A stretch of 64,000 bases of DNA from Parascedosporium putredinis (lineage: Eukaryota; Ascomycota; Sordariomycetes; Microascales; Microascaceae): NCBI GenBank assembly GCA_949357655.1, contig CASHTG010000012.1, forward strand, positions 1,240,001-1,304,000. The letters are read 5' to 3'. Of the stretch, positions 47,021 to 59,700 are shown piece by piece. The notes under the pieces were generated by a model. That model was not told where the DNA came from. It saw only the letters and a list, made by a program, of their open reading frames with translations, and ran no database searches. Made by a program: the position numbers and the translations under genes. Each line of letters opens with the position of its first letter. Positions within the stretch are counted from its first letter, which is position 1.

Positions 47021-47780
47021 TGGAGTTGGACTCATATGCTGTCGACTATTTCTTTTTCCTTTCTCCTCTGAGATGATATCACGATTCCGAATTTGTCGTT
47101 GGGAGAGACCATATGTCTCGCCTCTGGGGGTTTGTCCTATTCCCTTGCCCCAAAATTCTGCCGCCTCCGACCTTGTTACCCTGCCCTTGCGCATTCTCTG
47201 CTTTGACCTTGATGATGTGTTGGATTGCCATTGAGCAAACACTAATAATGTGTGCCTGTCCATACCCTGTCTTCACAACCGTTCGTCTTTCCCGCCTTGA
47301 CTTTCGTTTTTCCTTTCTCTTCTTTGTCGAGTTTCATTCTACTACTCTCCTTTGTCTATCCCGTATCACCCCTCTGGCACTCGCCAGACGCCTCGCTTGT
47401 TATGGATGCATATCGCGCTTCCCCATAAGCATATTCATCTCAAGCCTTAGTTTTGTTCTCATGCCACTCGGCTCGGGTGGCCCCTTTGTATATCACGAAG
47501 CTTTCAAGGGGTCGGAATCTTAGCATGATGATAGTGTAAGAGATGAAGGCATATTTTTGTTCCAAGTTGCTTCCCTTTTTTTTTCCTTCCCCACCACCAC
47601 ATCACACTGCACTAGATACATCAATCGACGTGAGCTCTTGCGATCCTTGCTTGCTTGCTTTTACCATGCCTCGTGAATGTGCAATGTCACCAGGAGCGAG
47701 AAAGACAACTCCCCATTATTGACAGGTCGGTCATATCGGCGAGGCCCTATGTTGGAACCCACATCTCGAACCTATCTGTT
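47021..47780. other. convergent intergenic region
   Basis: 760 bp between converging genes, pyrimidine rich, presumably 3' UTRs. Open frames here have no recognisable content. Confidence 0.6.
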
Positions 47781-49324
47781 TTATCGTACATCACTTCTCC
47801 ACTTCTCATCCTTGGTCATTACTGGAGTCAAGTGGATATATCTTCTTGCAGGCCCATAACCTAATTTCAGCCCTGGCACCCGAGTAAGCACTGGCTTCGG
47901 CCTGAGCTTCGTTGGGGCCGCTTCCGCCCTTAGTCTTTCCTCGAGACTGATTGTCCAATGATTCCACCCCCACATGGCCCTCTCTAGCTCTTCGGATAAG
48001 GCATGAGTAAACTCAAACTCGGTAGCGGATGCGGCTTCGAGGTATGATGCGGGCGCCAGGGGCCGAAACGGTTTGGTGCCCGCTGCTAGAATCTCTTTCC
48101 CCTCCTGCGGAATGGCTGGGCCCGAACATACAAAGGGCGCATCGAGGATGACGAGCACGTCCGATAGGAGGCTCGGGTCGCATAGCGTTCGCTCAAAAAT
48201 CCCCATAAAGTCAATGGTAACCTTGGGGTAAGGATGAAGGAGCGTGGGCGGGGGTGGATGGCGAACGAGGTGGGAGTCGTGTGGGCCTGCCCGGCGTAGT
48301 AGACGAGGATGAGATCGTGTGGTCCCTTTCCGGTGATCAACTTGGCAATGGCACCGGCGAGGACTGGCTCCGCTTCACGGCGAGGCAAAACACAGTGGCT
48401 GACTTTGTAATTGTACCCGGACTCGAAGACCGCTTCGAGCCTCTCCATGGGTGCCGGGGCCGCGGCGTCCGGAACTTCTCCCCAGCGGACCATGAGCACC
48501 TCTGCGTTGTGGTAGCTGGGGTGGTAGCGGTGCTTGACGACGGTGTCCGCCTCGATGATCTTTTGCAGTTTGCACTTTTTGCGCTCTTCTTCTGCTTTCT
48601 TGGTCCTGCAGCGGGGGTGGCCGTGGCGCAGCTCGTAGACCTTTTGCCAACCCGTCTTGAAGGGGCTCCTCCAGAATCCGGAACCCTTGGCCGGGCCGTG
48701 GCAGTTCACGCAGCAGTACGGCTCATTACTCGGAGCGTTTGGTTCACTTGGCTCGTTGAGCGTTGAGTCGGTTTGCTGCGACTGACTGTTGCGTCTATCC
48801 GAGGGCGGGAGGGTAGTGGGCTTGCGAGGGGTTCGCTTGGCGCGAGAGTTTCTTCGCCATGGGGTGCTTCGGGGGTTTGCTGTCCTGGACTGGAATCAGA
48901 CTCGCGCGGCTCTTGGTCTCGAGCCAACAAGGTCTCCGTATCCGTCGACCCGTCTATGGTAGAGGAGTCGGGCCCCCTTTTCGTCCTCGCCACGATCAAC
49001 TTATTCCGCGTCAAAGGCTTGGAAAAAGAGCGAAACACGGCCTTGGCTTCGAAAGGCTGGACCACGGGCGTCTCCCGGCGCGCGGTTCCACGCTCTTGGG
49101 GGCACGGTCAAGAGGCCCTCGACGTCGGAGCCGAGCGAGTCAGGGGTCGGCGGCACGGCTCCGCTTGGGCCTTCGGGGAACGCTGCCTTGACCTTGCCCT
49201 TGACGACGTAGCAGTTGGATGGGATCTTGGTCAGCTGGATGCTCATGCTGTCGAGGGGCCTGGTGGGAGTTGGGGTGATATGGGGAGGGGGAAGCTCGGC
49301 CCCGATTAAGCGTTGCGTTTCCAT
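47781..49324 (-). CDS. caspase-fold protein with substituted catalytic residues
   Basis: Fungal protein with a caspase-like (C14) core. Start ATG 49324; four missing bases (near 49112, 49073, 48745 and 48240) give 515 residues with no intron. Order: a variable N-terminal third (MSIQLTKIPSNCYVVKGKVK, TPVVQPFEAKAVFRSF); a cysteine cluster CCVNCHGPAKGSGFWRSPFK ending HPRC, possibly zinc binding; then the caspase-like part LEAVFESGYNYKVSHCVLP, DLILVYYAGQA and SDVLVILDAPFVCSG, followed by TEFEFTHALSEELERAMWG. In active relatives the second strand ends YYAGH and the third LDC; here these positions read Gln and Ala, so I expect no protease activity. The family assignment rests on pattern memory. Known alternatives are HET/NACHT-associated caspase-like domains of fungi. 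Confidence 0.65.
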
Positions 49325-50363
49325 GCTGTTTGTTTGCGGGGAGTTCTTTCTCGAGTAGGCAAGATTCGCCCCTTGAAAGCGCAGGGCGTGGGCGTGGATG
49401 GCCTCCCACTACTTTGTTACAATGGAGTATCCGTATAAGTGTATGGCAGCTGCTCGGCGATCTACTATAGTGGGAATATGAGACGTGGTGGGAGGGTTGG
49501 ACCCCTGGTCTTGGGACGGAAGAGGTGGACTAGAGCATCTTTAGCTAGAGAGGAAGAAGGATTGATCGAACGCGACAGAAGGCTGGACGAGGAAAAGGGA
49601 AGGGGAGGAGGAGGGGAATCAACTGGGAAGAAGATGGGAGGGTACGCGAGCCGTCTGTTTATATGTGGGCGCCATCACAAGCGTAGAGTTTATCGCGGGA
49701 TGAGGCCCTCAACTTTGATTTGCACAAGCATTTCTCTGGGCATCGTCAGATCGGGATCCCTTTGACAGGTCATGTCGTTTCCTCTATTCTGTCTGGGAAA
49801 CAACATATGTTTGAGCGGCTTGCGGCCCAGTCAACGGCGGGCATCCTGATACCGAGATGCCAGAAGCTTGCCATGTTGATGCGAGACCAATAGACCCTCG
49901 CGAGACCTTTGAGAGGGGTGTATTACGGTTCATGAGAAATGGAAACGGAGGTGCTCTTCCTCCCCGTGTTGTTCGATTGAGGCCCCTCTACTTCGCGTAC
50001 AAGGTTTGGTGTGCTTTAGTTTTTAGTTTCCTGTTTTTCACCAAGACGGCGAGGGAGCGCAGGTAGAGAGTGGGGAGATACACAGTTTCACGGTAGTATC
50101 TGTGGGCGAGAAAAAAAGCGAACGGGGAGTATTAGCGTTGATATCATAAAAGATGCATGTACACTATGGGCAGGGTGCCCGGTATAATATTCGTTATACA
50201 TTAGCCAGAAGATGACAAGAAACCGCCCTTTTAGAAGCTTCACTTCCAGATAAAAAAAAAAGAAATGCAAGACGCAACAGATGAAGTCATTATTCAGACA
50301 TGGCAGGGATGGAGGAGATCGGCCTGGAAGGGAAGACAGGGTAGATGGCGGCCTGTCTCCCTT
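49325..50363. other. intergenic region
   Basis: 1 kb between the caspase-like gene's promoter side and the Mad1 3' end. 49560-49640 is purine rich. No gene is seen. Confidence 0.6.
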
Positions 50364-52813
50364 TTAGTCCCTCGGCGCCTTTGAATGCTCATCGTAAAAC
50401 TCCAAGGTGAGCGCCGCCAAGAAACCCGGTATGCAACCCTTTTCCCGAACCCAAAACTTGATCTGGTCATCGATCCTCTGCGCGAAAGCGCTGCGGGGCC
50501 CGCCGCCGACTTTCATGGTCCCCTTTTCGCCGTCAAAGACGATGCTGTTTTCGTGCTCGTCCGTCTGGCTGGGATAGTAGACGCTCTCGACGCGCATCTT
50601 GCCGTTGGGTATAAAGGTGACGGTCCAGCCCAGGGTGCTAAAGATGGCCTCCTTGAACTCGGCGCTCTTGGCCGTCCACACCTCCTTGAGGCGCTTGGCC
50701 GACTTTTGCGCCGACGCCGTCTCCGCCCTGGCCTCCCGGACCTGGCGCTGTGCGGCTTCCAGCATCGACGCGGGCATGGTGGGAAATGAGCTTGTGCTCT
50801 TGGGGTTTTGCATGTGGGCGAGTAGCTCGGCGTTTTCTTTCTTTAGCGCCTCGAGTGTTGACGTCTTGACGGCCTCAAAGCTAGACGTCGGGTTGTTGCG
50901 GAGGGCGAGGATGCGGACCCCGCTCCGCTTCTTGGCGGCGCGGAGCTGCTCCTTGAAACGGACAGTTCCTTTTCGCTAAGGGCGAGCTTGGTTTGCAGAG
51001 CGGTAAACTCATCCTGGAGCTTGCGGTTCTTCCGGACGAGTTGGCCCATTTGCTCGTGCGACGGGCCGCCGGCGGGCTCGACGGATCGCTGACGCTTGCT
51101 GCCGGCAACCGGGGTCACGGGTTCTGCAGGGGCGGAGAGCTCACCGTGAAGGGCCTGCACTTCGGCCTTGTACTGGTCGACGAGATCCTCGAGCTCCTGA
51201 ATTCTTTGCGCGCGGACTTGGTCGTGCTGCTCGGGCTGGAAGGTGAGGTCCTCCGCGTCAAAGGTCTTGAGTTGTGCCCTGAGATATTCCACCTCCTTGG
51301 TAGCGAGAGCTCGCTGCCGTTCTAGCCTCGCGCGGAGCTTGTCGCCGCCAACAGCGACGCTAGAAACAGTGGCGTCTTTGGCCTTTTCCACCTCGGCCCT
51401 GAGCTCGGCCTTTTCTTCTTCCAAGGCCTGAATGGTGGATTCATGGGCAGCCACATCAGCCTGGAGAGTGCCCATTTGCTCCACATACGATGCCGAGGTA
51501 AGGCGCTCCCGGACGAGGGCTCGCGCGAGCTCTTCGGGAGATTCAAACTGCATATCTTCCCCACCCGATTCCGCTGCGGACTGGAGATACGCTGTCCAAG
51601 CGAGGCGCTCGTCCTCGAGCCGCTGCCGCTGTATCCTGGCCTCATCCAACTCGGCTTCTAGAGTTTCCGCGGCCTCGAGTTTCCTCTGAAGCATTCTCTT
51701 CTCCTCTTCCACCACCTCAACGGCTTTGTGTATTTGCCGGAGGTGCCTGAGTTCGGAGAGCTGTTCGCGGTTTGTGGCCTCAAGCCTTCGAATGTGCTGG
51801 ACCTGCTCGGTGAGCTCCCGCTTAATCACAGCCATGGTCTCGGCATCACCCGTCTGGGCCTTAAGACGAAGCACGTCGGCCTCCAAGCTCCCGATCTGGT
51901 TGTCCTTTTCGGCGAGCTGCGTTTGTGTGGTCTGGAGCATAGCCTCCCTCGAAGCGGTTTCCTGCTCGAGCTCTTGCGCGTCTCGTTTCGCCGTGTCGAG
52001 CTCCATCTGGATGTCCATCACCTTCTTCTCATTGATCCGCGCTGCGTCATCCTTGGCGGTCACGAGCTCCTCCATTTGCTCCGTCAATAGACGGTTCTCT
52101 GCCTCGGCATCGCGAACCCTTTTATCAAACGTCGATTTGTCCTGCGTCGCGGCGTCGCGCAGCTCGCGCAGCTCGGCCTGCACGCTCTCGAGCTGGCGAG
52201 CAACCTTGGCACTCTCGGCCTCGGCAGCTTGCTTCTTCTCAAAGTCTTCTTGTGCTCGCCGCCTCTGGTCCTCGATTTCGGTCTTGTGCCGGGCTTCGGC
52301 CATTTCCTTTTCCTGCTCGATTGTGCTCAGGCTGTACCGCAGGGTGCCCAGTTCGGCCTTGAGCTCCTCGATGCAACGACGATGAGACTCGTACTCCTCG
52401 GCATCGGGGGCGCCATATTTTCTTTGGAGCTTTCCCTCGAAACGGGTCGCATGGACTCGGGGGCGAAGCTATGTCGGGAAGAGGGTCGTTGCGTGGTTGC
52501 TGGCTGGGTGGCGGACTCGCCCGTCAATAAATTATACGTTGGCTGTCCGGCACGATGAAAAGCAATCTTGGTTAAGAAATTGGAGTTAGCAAACGCAACC
52601 AAAAAGAGGGTTGGTGGTACGTTTTGCTTCGAGAGCGATGGTGATCTTGCGTCGCTAGGGTGGGCATTGTTTGTTTTCTCTGTTTACTTACTCGTGATTC
52701 CCTTAGCGAGGTGTTGGGGCGGGGAGCGCACTGCTGCTGGGGGTACGCATCCTCCCTGAGACGGAAGCCCGCCTCTGGGCATCGTCGGTAGCCCGGGGAT
52801 GTCGCGAGCTCAT
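50364..52813 (-). CDS. MAD1: Spindle assembly checkpoint protein Mad1
   Basis: Coiled-coil scaffold that recruits Mad2 to unattached kinetochores. Exon 1 52813-52692 (MSSRHPRATDDAQRRASVSG, then SALPAPTP), intron 52691-52543 (GTAAGT to GGACAG), exon 2 52542-50364. Missing bases are near 52722, 52412 and 50966; with them the protein is 767 residues. Almost the whole of exon 2 from ESHRRCIEELKAELG to KELSV is heptad-rich coiled coil. After the third correction the frame reads KKRSGVRILALRNNPTSSFE and LEALKKENAELLAHMQNP. The C-terminal domain carries the RLK motif thought to bind Bub1 (SAKRLKEVW) and ends FKEAIFSTLGWTVTFIPNGK to LTLEFYDEHSKAPRD. All features fit Mad1. Confidence 0.92.
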
Positions 52814-54526
52814 GGCGGTAGCTTCAACGGCTTCTCTCGACGCGTAGTCTCGAAGATTTACTTGTCGCGCCGGACCATCTCAACTGTGCATTCCACTCTC
52901 TTGGTAGCATCGCCCTTTGATCGAATCGCCGTGGACAAGGCCCCGTCTTAGTCATTCGTGGTCACGTGACTATCTTTGCAGGTTCCGGTTGTGGGTGGTG
53001 CCAGCGGAGTGGGTCCAGCCAGGAACATGCCTCACCAAATCTACTTGTATTAATAGAATAATAGTTCCATTCTCAAGCATACAGCTCCGGCTGACACGGC
53101 CACCATTACTCCTCTTAACGCTTCTCTCAGACAAATCCATCCCGTGGCAAGCTAGCAAGGAAATCAAACTTTTTAATGAAATTCGAGTAGAGAAATGAGG
53201 CTAACCCAACTCTATGGCCTGGGTGCTGGGTGTGGCCATCGATGCCCGTTGCCCCCGTGGGTTAGCCATTCAGTTAATCAGTCAGACTTTGGGAGGTAGG
53301 CAATAGGCTCCCAGTCTCGCCTCGGGAAGAGCACTGGTGCCCTTTGTAATGCGGCAATAGCTAGCCGAGATATACCAATTACGACGAAAAGAAAGATCAT
53401 TACGACATCTACACAAGGATATCGGAGGGAGTTGAAGCAAAACCCACCCAGGCCCCTTGCCCCTCGTCGGTGACGTAGATCTTTGTGGGTGGAGGATCCA
53501 CTAGAACTCGAGCCAACTCCTCTAGAGAATGGGCCAGGCTCAGTGCTGAAGGTGTGACCGGACGCCGCGGACTCTAGCACCGGGTGTGCGTAAAAGAAAC
53601 GGCGAGGCCACTAATGCCTTGCGAGGTACACGAGAAACTGGGTTGAAAAGGCAAAGGAGTGGATGCCGGGTCAGAGGCAGATGAGCCCGGTAATGGTAAT
53701 GGCGGAGGGGAAGAATAATAATCAATGTCTCCAGAGTTGCGTCAGTCCGACCCGCCCAAGCCGTCCCACCGTCCTCTTGACAGTGAAGCGCGCCGAGGTA
53801 CAAAGCAATACGTACCGTGGCGTGGATATTAGGGCGTGGACTTGGTGGACTAGCTCAGGTCAGCTCTGCTTGGTCAGGCCCTGAATCGCACGTTGACTAA
53901 CAAACTGACCAATGGATCCCGGATCCGGGAGTGGGAAGGTACAGTGCAGTGTGCAGTGCATTGACAATTATCGCAGGAGCTCCTGTGTTTTCCGAGGAAG
54001 CTCCAGTGCTTTCCCTTTTTTTCTACGCTTCCTGGATCCAGCTCACAACAGGTCATCGATTGGCTTTGGGAAAATATCCACGTCTCCCCTCCACGCCACA
54101 ACCATCCCTCCCCTGCTCACGCACGCATCGCGCACTTCGCTCCTTCTGCTGTTACCGCACCCGTTTTGCCAGCGCATGTTCGCCATCGTCAGCCTGTACA
54201 TTCGTGGCCGATCAAGCCTGCCGCCTGATTAGGACCATTAGCCGTGGTCCTTGTGCCCTTGTCAGCCATTATTCGGCGTCGGCTTTTTCCCAGCTCCGTT
54301 CTTGTCCGCCCTCAACTCATCTCCGAGGCTCGCTCAATTTCCCTGCGTCGCCAGTCTTGTTTGTTCAACCTCTTTGGCCGCCCTTTCGAACTAGCGAGTT
54401 GACACCTGCCACACTCTCCTTTCCCTATTCGACCCTCTTTCCAGCTCCTTAAGCTCTCCAAGCTTCCAGCATCATCGCTACTTCGAATCTTAGTCGGTCG
54501 TGCATTTGCCGAGCCGAGCCGTTGCG
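52814..54526. other. divergent intergenic region
   Basis: 1.7 kb between Mad1 and Tam41. ACGCGT lies 26 bp upstream of the Mad1 ATG. The 500 bp before Tam41 are C/T rich, as in many fungal promoters. No gene is seen. Confidence 0.55.
52840..52845. promoter_or_regulatory. ACGCGT (MCB-like) hexamer near the Mad1 start
   Basis: Perfect ACGCGT 26 bp upstream of the Mad1 ATG. Mad1 is a mitotic gene, so an MBF-like site is plausible, but the hexamer also occurs in unrelated places such as inside LTN1. Confidence 0.2.
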
Positions 54527-56311
54527 ATGGCCTCCCTTCGCGTGACGGTACGTCATTGAGTCGAATACCAGCTTCTGCATCACCAGGAGCTTCCCGTCTT
54601 GATATGCGCTCGGAGCTGTGCTAACGTCGTTTTCGCAGGCCGCATCCCGCTTTTCACCAAGCATCACAGTCCGTCCTCTTGTGTCCCAATCGCCGTATGC
54701 TAGAGCCGCACTCGGCTGCCAGTACCGGTACCGGTATCGGCACATCAACCAGCGCCGCTCATTCGCGAGTCAACAACCACCAGATCGCCAGCAGTCCCAA
54801 ACTGATTCAGAATCCGATACGGCCTCGATATCCTCCTCAGATTCCGGCTCGTCAACGGAATCGCAATCCAGTGCTTCTTCGGTGTCCAGCCGCTCCTCTC
54901 AAATTTCAGATCAAGAAAATGCCAAACATTGGGAAGATTATAGGTACAGCGACGTCTCGACCTTCAAAGATTTACCGTCCAGAACATTTGGTGTGAACCA
55001 GCACATGCTGATCAACGCGGAGCTGAAAACTGCCTTTACCCACCTGCTCCGCGAGTTTCGGGCCCCCATCATTTTCTGCTTTGCGTACGGGTCGGGCGTC
55101 TTCCCCAGAGCGATAGCGAACGCAGCATCACCGATGCCGAATTCCGCGCCGTCCACCCGAAGCCAACGGAGGCCTTGATGCGCACGCAAAAGGGGAATCC
55201 CAAGATGATTGACTTTATCTTTGGCGTATCCCATGCTGAGCACTGGCATTGGTTGAACATGAAGCAGCACCCGGACCACTATTCCGGCCTCGCCTCACTC
55301 GGTTCGGGCGCCGTCGCTGCGGTGCAGGAGAATTTTGGCGCCGGCGTATACTTCAACCCGTACGTGACGGTGAACGGCATGTTGATCAAGTATGGCGTGA
55401 CGAGCATCAACAATCTCTGTCAGGACTTGGCCTCCTGGGACACCCTCTATCTCGCCGGGCGGCTGCACAAACCCGTCAAGATCCTCCGCGACAACGCCGC
55501 CGTGCGTATAGCTAACCAGCAGAATCTCGTTGGCGCGCTCCGAACCGCGCTCCTCATGCTCCCCGAGACCTTTTCCGAGTTTGACTTCTTCTCCACCATT
55601 GCCGCCATCAGCTACCTCGGCGACCCGCGCATGGCGCTGCCCACTGAGAACCGAAACAAGGTCAATAACATCGTGACCAACAACCTCGTAAACTTCCGCC
55701 GACTCTATGCGCCGCTCATCGAGATGCTACCCAACGTCTCGTACGTAGGCGAGAGCGACGTCGGTAGCAGCGAGTGGCTCGAGAGTCCCGAGAACCACCT
55801 GCTGATGCAAGACATGGATCTTGTCAAGAGGGCCAATATGGTGCGGCGCCTCCCTTCGGCGTTCCGCCAGCGCCTCTACTTCCTCTACCAGTCCAAGTTT
55901 AGCATGACCCGCTCCGAATTCAACAAGCTGATGGAGGAAACGGCAGACGAGGATGCGCAGGGCTTCAAGAGGCGGCAAGGCGGCCCCTTTGAAATGCGCA
56001 TCGCGCAGGACAGCGTGGAGGACCTACAGGAGGTGATGCGAAAGGCCATCAAGAAGACCATCTCGTGGCCCAGTACGACGCAGAGCGCCAAGGGCCTCAT
56101 CACATCCGGATTTGGTCGGACGATGCGGTACATGAGCGAGAAGATGAATCGCTACAAGGAGGGTAACAGCAATAAAGCTGAGACCGAGAAGACCAAGGAT
56201 GAGGCCCCGGCAAAGGAGTCAGAGCCCAAGTCTGAGGAAGTAGCCGCTGAGCAGGCGGACAAGAATTCCAGCAAGTCAGGCGAAGCCAAGGACGAAAAGA
56301 AGTCGGCTTGA
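54527..56311 (+). CDS. TAM41: Mitochondrial CDP-diacylglycerol synthase Tam41
   Basis: Matrix-side enzyme making CDP-diacylglycerol from phosphatidate and CTP for cardiolipin synthesis. Exon 1 54527-54547 (MASLRVT), intron 54548-54638 (GTACGT to TTCGCAG), exon 2 54639-56311. The N terminus is a mitochondrial presequence (Arg/Ser rich, HINQRRSFASQQP) followed by a poly-Ser stretch. The nucleotidyltransferase signature is IIFCFAYGSGVFPQ, then MIDFIFGVSHAEHWHWLNMK, GAGVYFNPYVTVNGMLIKYG and WDTLYLAGRLHKPVKIL. One C is missing from the CCCC run near 55105; its restoration joins the N-terminal part to the long downstream frame and gives 564 residues. The C terminus adds a Lys/Glu-rich tail after FGRTMRYMSEKMNRYKEG. 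Confidence 0.95.
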
Positions 56312-56740
56312 GCTGCCCCTTGCCACAGTCTTGTACTTTTTCCTCTCCCTTTTCTTTTGTTAAATTTTTTTAAATCGTTCCTTATTACCCTTTGTTCGAC
56401 CTCGTCTTTCTTTTGGGGAAGGGAGATCATCTGGGTGGTCAGTCATCACGAAATATTAAAACCAAGACGCGGGCGCGCGCATTGCATTTGCCAAGGAGTA
56501 CCAGGATAGAAGGAGGTTACAGACGAAAATTAGAAGGCAACAGTTGGAGAATTGTATTTTACCAAGAGACAGTCATATATATGTACAGAAAAACCCCAAT
56601 GAGAAAAAAAAAGCTTATATCCTACTTGAGCCACTTGTCCGTTGGTGTCCGCGTCCATCGAAGGGCGCGTGCGATTCAGTTCTGTTAATCCCCACACTCG
56701 TGCAGGGACGGCGTGAGGTTGACGAAACATGTGGCCAGAT
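56312..56740. other. convergent intergenic region
   Basis: 430 bp between Tam41 and the giant protein gene, AT rich, probably 3' UTRs. Confidence 0.6.
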
Positions 56741-59700
56741 TCACGTCGGGCGTGGCTTCGGGATGATCTCTTCCCTCAGCTCAACGTAGACGGACTGTGA
56801 AATGATGGTGGGACTCTTGTCACGGTCACTCTCGGGCTTCGCATAAGCAAACCGAATCTTGACCTCTGCGCTGCGGGGCTCCGTGCTCTTGTACCAAGCA
56901 ATCTTGGCCCGGGAGAGCAGGAAGCTAGCCTCGGGGATACGGTCAATGGTCACGCCTTTGCTGGAGCGCGGGACGACCTTGACGTTGACGGTGCCGCGGG
57001 TCTTGGGCTTGCCGTCCTCGGCGGCCTTGCTGGCGTAGTACTTGAGCACGTTGAAGCGCAGGTTGGACAGCATGGAGGGCACGGGGGTCGGCGTCGCGGG
57101 CGAGTAAAGGGATGGGCAGGTCGCTGCCGCGCGGGGGCATGTCACCCCAGGGAAGGGCGACCTCGATCCAGAGGAGGGGCCGATCGGGGACGAGGCTGGT
57201 GGGGCTGCGGACGATTTTGACGATGAGGTCGACGGGTAAGAGGCTGGTGCTGGGGACGAAGAGGCGGTTGCGTACGGTATACACGGCGAGTTCCCACTTG
57301 GGTAGGTCGGCGGCGGTGTTGGGGTCGTCGCTGCCGTCCGGGTGCAAGAGGTTGGGCTGGTGGGGGACGCGTGTGGGGTGGCCTTTGAGCATGCGGGCGC
57401 GCTCTGCGACGAGGAGGGCTTCGCGTCTCGGCGAGGGGGCGCGGGGCCGGATGACTGCGGTTCGGGCGGTGGTGAGGCCGTGGCGTGGGAGGGGATCGAG
57501 GGGCGGGGGCGGCGTGGTGTTGTTGGTGGTGGTGGGGAGGGTGAATTGGAACGTGGTGGCGGGCCCGCTGGTGGTTGGGAGAGACTTGGTCAGCCGCGAG
57601 GGGATGGCGATCCTGAGCTCGGGGATGGACTCGTTGAGCTGGAGGGCTAGGAGCGCCGAGGTCTTGGCCTCGTCGGAGAAATCGGCTCGGTCGAGCGTGG
57701 TCCAGAGGGCCTCGTGCACCTTGTCGAGGTAGGGCTCGACCTTGAGCGTGCGCGACTGCAGATCAAAGACTTCCTTGTCCCGCATGGGGAACGTCTTGGA
57801 GTAGATGGGCTTCTTGTTGGCCTTGTCGTGGCGCTTGTCGGGGTCCGGCTCTGTGTAGATTTTCTTGTACGAGACGGTGAGAGCGTCGTCGGAGATTTGG
57901 CTGCCAATGGTGAAGCGCTGCTGGTGCGGCGGCATCGTAAAGGTGATGACTTCGATGTCGGGGGAGGCAGTCGAAGAGGCAGTACATGGTGTCGTCGCTC
58001 AGCCTCTTTTGTACGAGGATCGGCGCCTTGGGCGGTTCCGGCTCGCCCGTCGCCGTGTTGGAGGTTGTCCGTGCGGCGGCAAACTCGACCGAGACGGTGA
58101 TGTCCGGGAACTGCACAAGCAGCTGCGAGCGGACGAGGAGGCCGTACTTGGGCATCTGGATATGCCATCCGCCCAGGGTTGGGTCCGGCGTGGTGAGCCG
58201 CTTGTTGATGACGGCCTTGATGGCGGTGCGGCAAAAGTCCTCTTGGGGCGTGGCGCCCCAGTGATTCGCGAGGCTCAGCGCACCGTCGACGAGCGCCTCG
58301 GTCCAGTTCTCGTCCACGTAGAAGAACCTCAGCGTCTCCTGCGGGAGGTACGAAGGGTCCGGTAGTAGGTAGTGGGCGGGGACGTTGGCCAGGTGCAGCT
58401 TGTCGAGGACCCAGGCGTAGACGTGGGCGAAATCGGGGTTGTTGGCGACCTGGTGCTCGTTGTACAGGGAGCCGTCCGAGGCCTCTGCTAGGGAAAATGC
58501 GGCGTCATCGGCGTGCGCGGCGATGCGTGTGGAGATGTGCGGCGAGCGCATGGATATGCCGACGTGGTGGGAGGTGCTGTTGCTGTTGCCGGACGCCGAG
58601 GCCGCCGGGTGGGAATAATCCCAGCGGTTGGCGCCGACGGCCATGGACTGCCCAGCCTCGCCCGAAAGTGCCTGGTTCAGGGCGTTGAGACCTTTCACGA
58701 GGTCCCGCATCCCGGACACGGCATTGCCTCTGGACTGGTAGGTTCCCAGCGCGCTGTGCACGTCGACCTTGGATCGGCCCAGAGCGGCCGCATGGATGGC
58801 GCCTCGGAGCCGAGCGAGGGAAGCCGAGAAAGCCTGATCGCCCATGCCCAGCGTCTTGCCTAGCTGCCAGGCGCTCGAGTAGGTAATGTCCATCAGCGAC
58901 AGGTTAGGGTCCAGAATCTGGAGATCGGTGCCAAAGTTGGACTGGATGGCAAAATCCTTTTCCTGACGCAGCGGGTGCGGGACGGATTTGGGCGAAAAGG
59001 GCCCGCGTATTATGGCAGCCGTAGTTTCGCCCGTGATGGTCCGGTGCCGCACCAGAGTATACCCGTCCTTCTGGCGCTGGCTAATAATATTGTCAAGCGG
59101 GTCCGGAGCCGGATCGTCGGCGGAGGTGGAGGGGTCTTTCTGCTCCTCTTCGTCGGGGGCATCTGCGGGTGCAAAACAGTCATGTTCGCGCCGAGGTGCT
59201 CCAGCCGCGCTCGGGGCTGGCGTCACCCTCCGCGGGAAGACAATTGTACGTCCAGCTGTGCAAACTGACCATGGCAACGCGGTCACTATCCGACGAGAGC
59301 GGGAGGCTCTTCTTGGTATTGAGAGAGACGAGATGCACAACCGTCGTCGTGGGTACTTTTAATCCGATAGGGCCGGTCCGGGGCGATATCACAATGCTGA
59401 AGAGTTCGGATTCCTTATCATCGCCATTTCCGGCGTCCGGCTTCCCAGCCACCGCCATGCCGTCAACGGCAACCTGCCGCACGTGGGCCAAATACTTGTA
59501 CTGCGACACGTCGAGAGCGTCACTCTTGGCGACGGGGTCCGTAAAAGCGAGACGAACAAGTCCTTTTTCAGAAACACGACGTCGACGGGGCCCTCGGCAT
59601 CGTGAGCGTCATTCGTCTCGTCAAACGGGATCGCGTTGACAACCCCGTTCAGAAATGGCGTCTCCCGGGCGCGCATGCGCACCGCCATGGTCTCGCTTTG

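Noticed and set aside
51726..52385. 219-residue plus-strand frame opposite Mad1
   Set aside because: Ser/Cys/Arg-rich shadow of the coiled-coil codons on the other strand.
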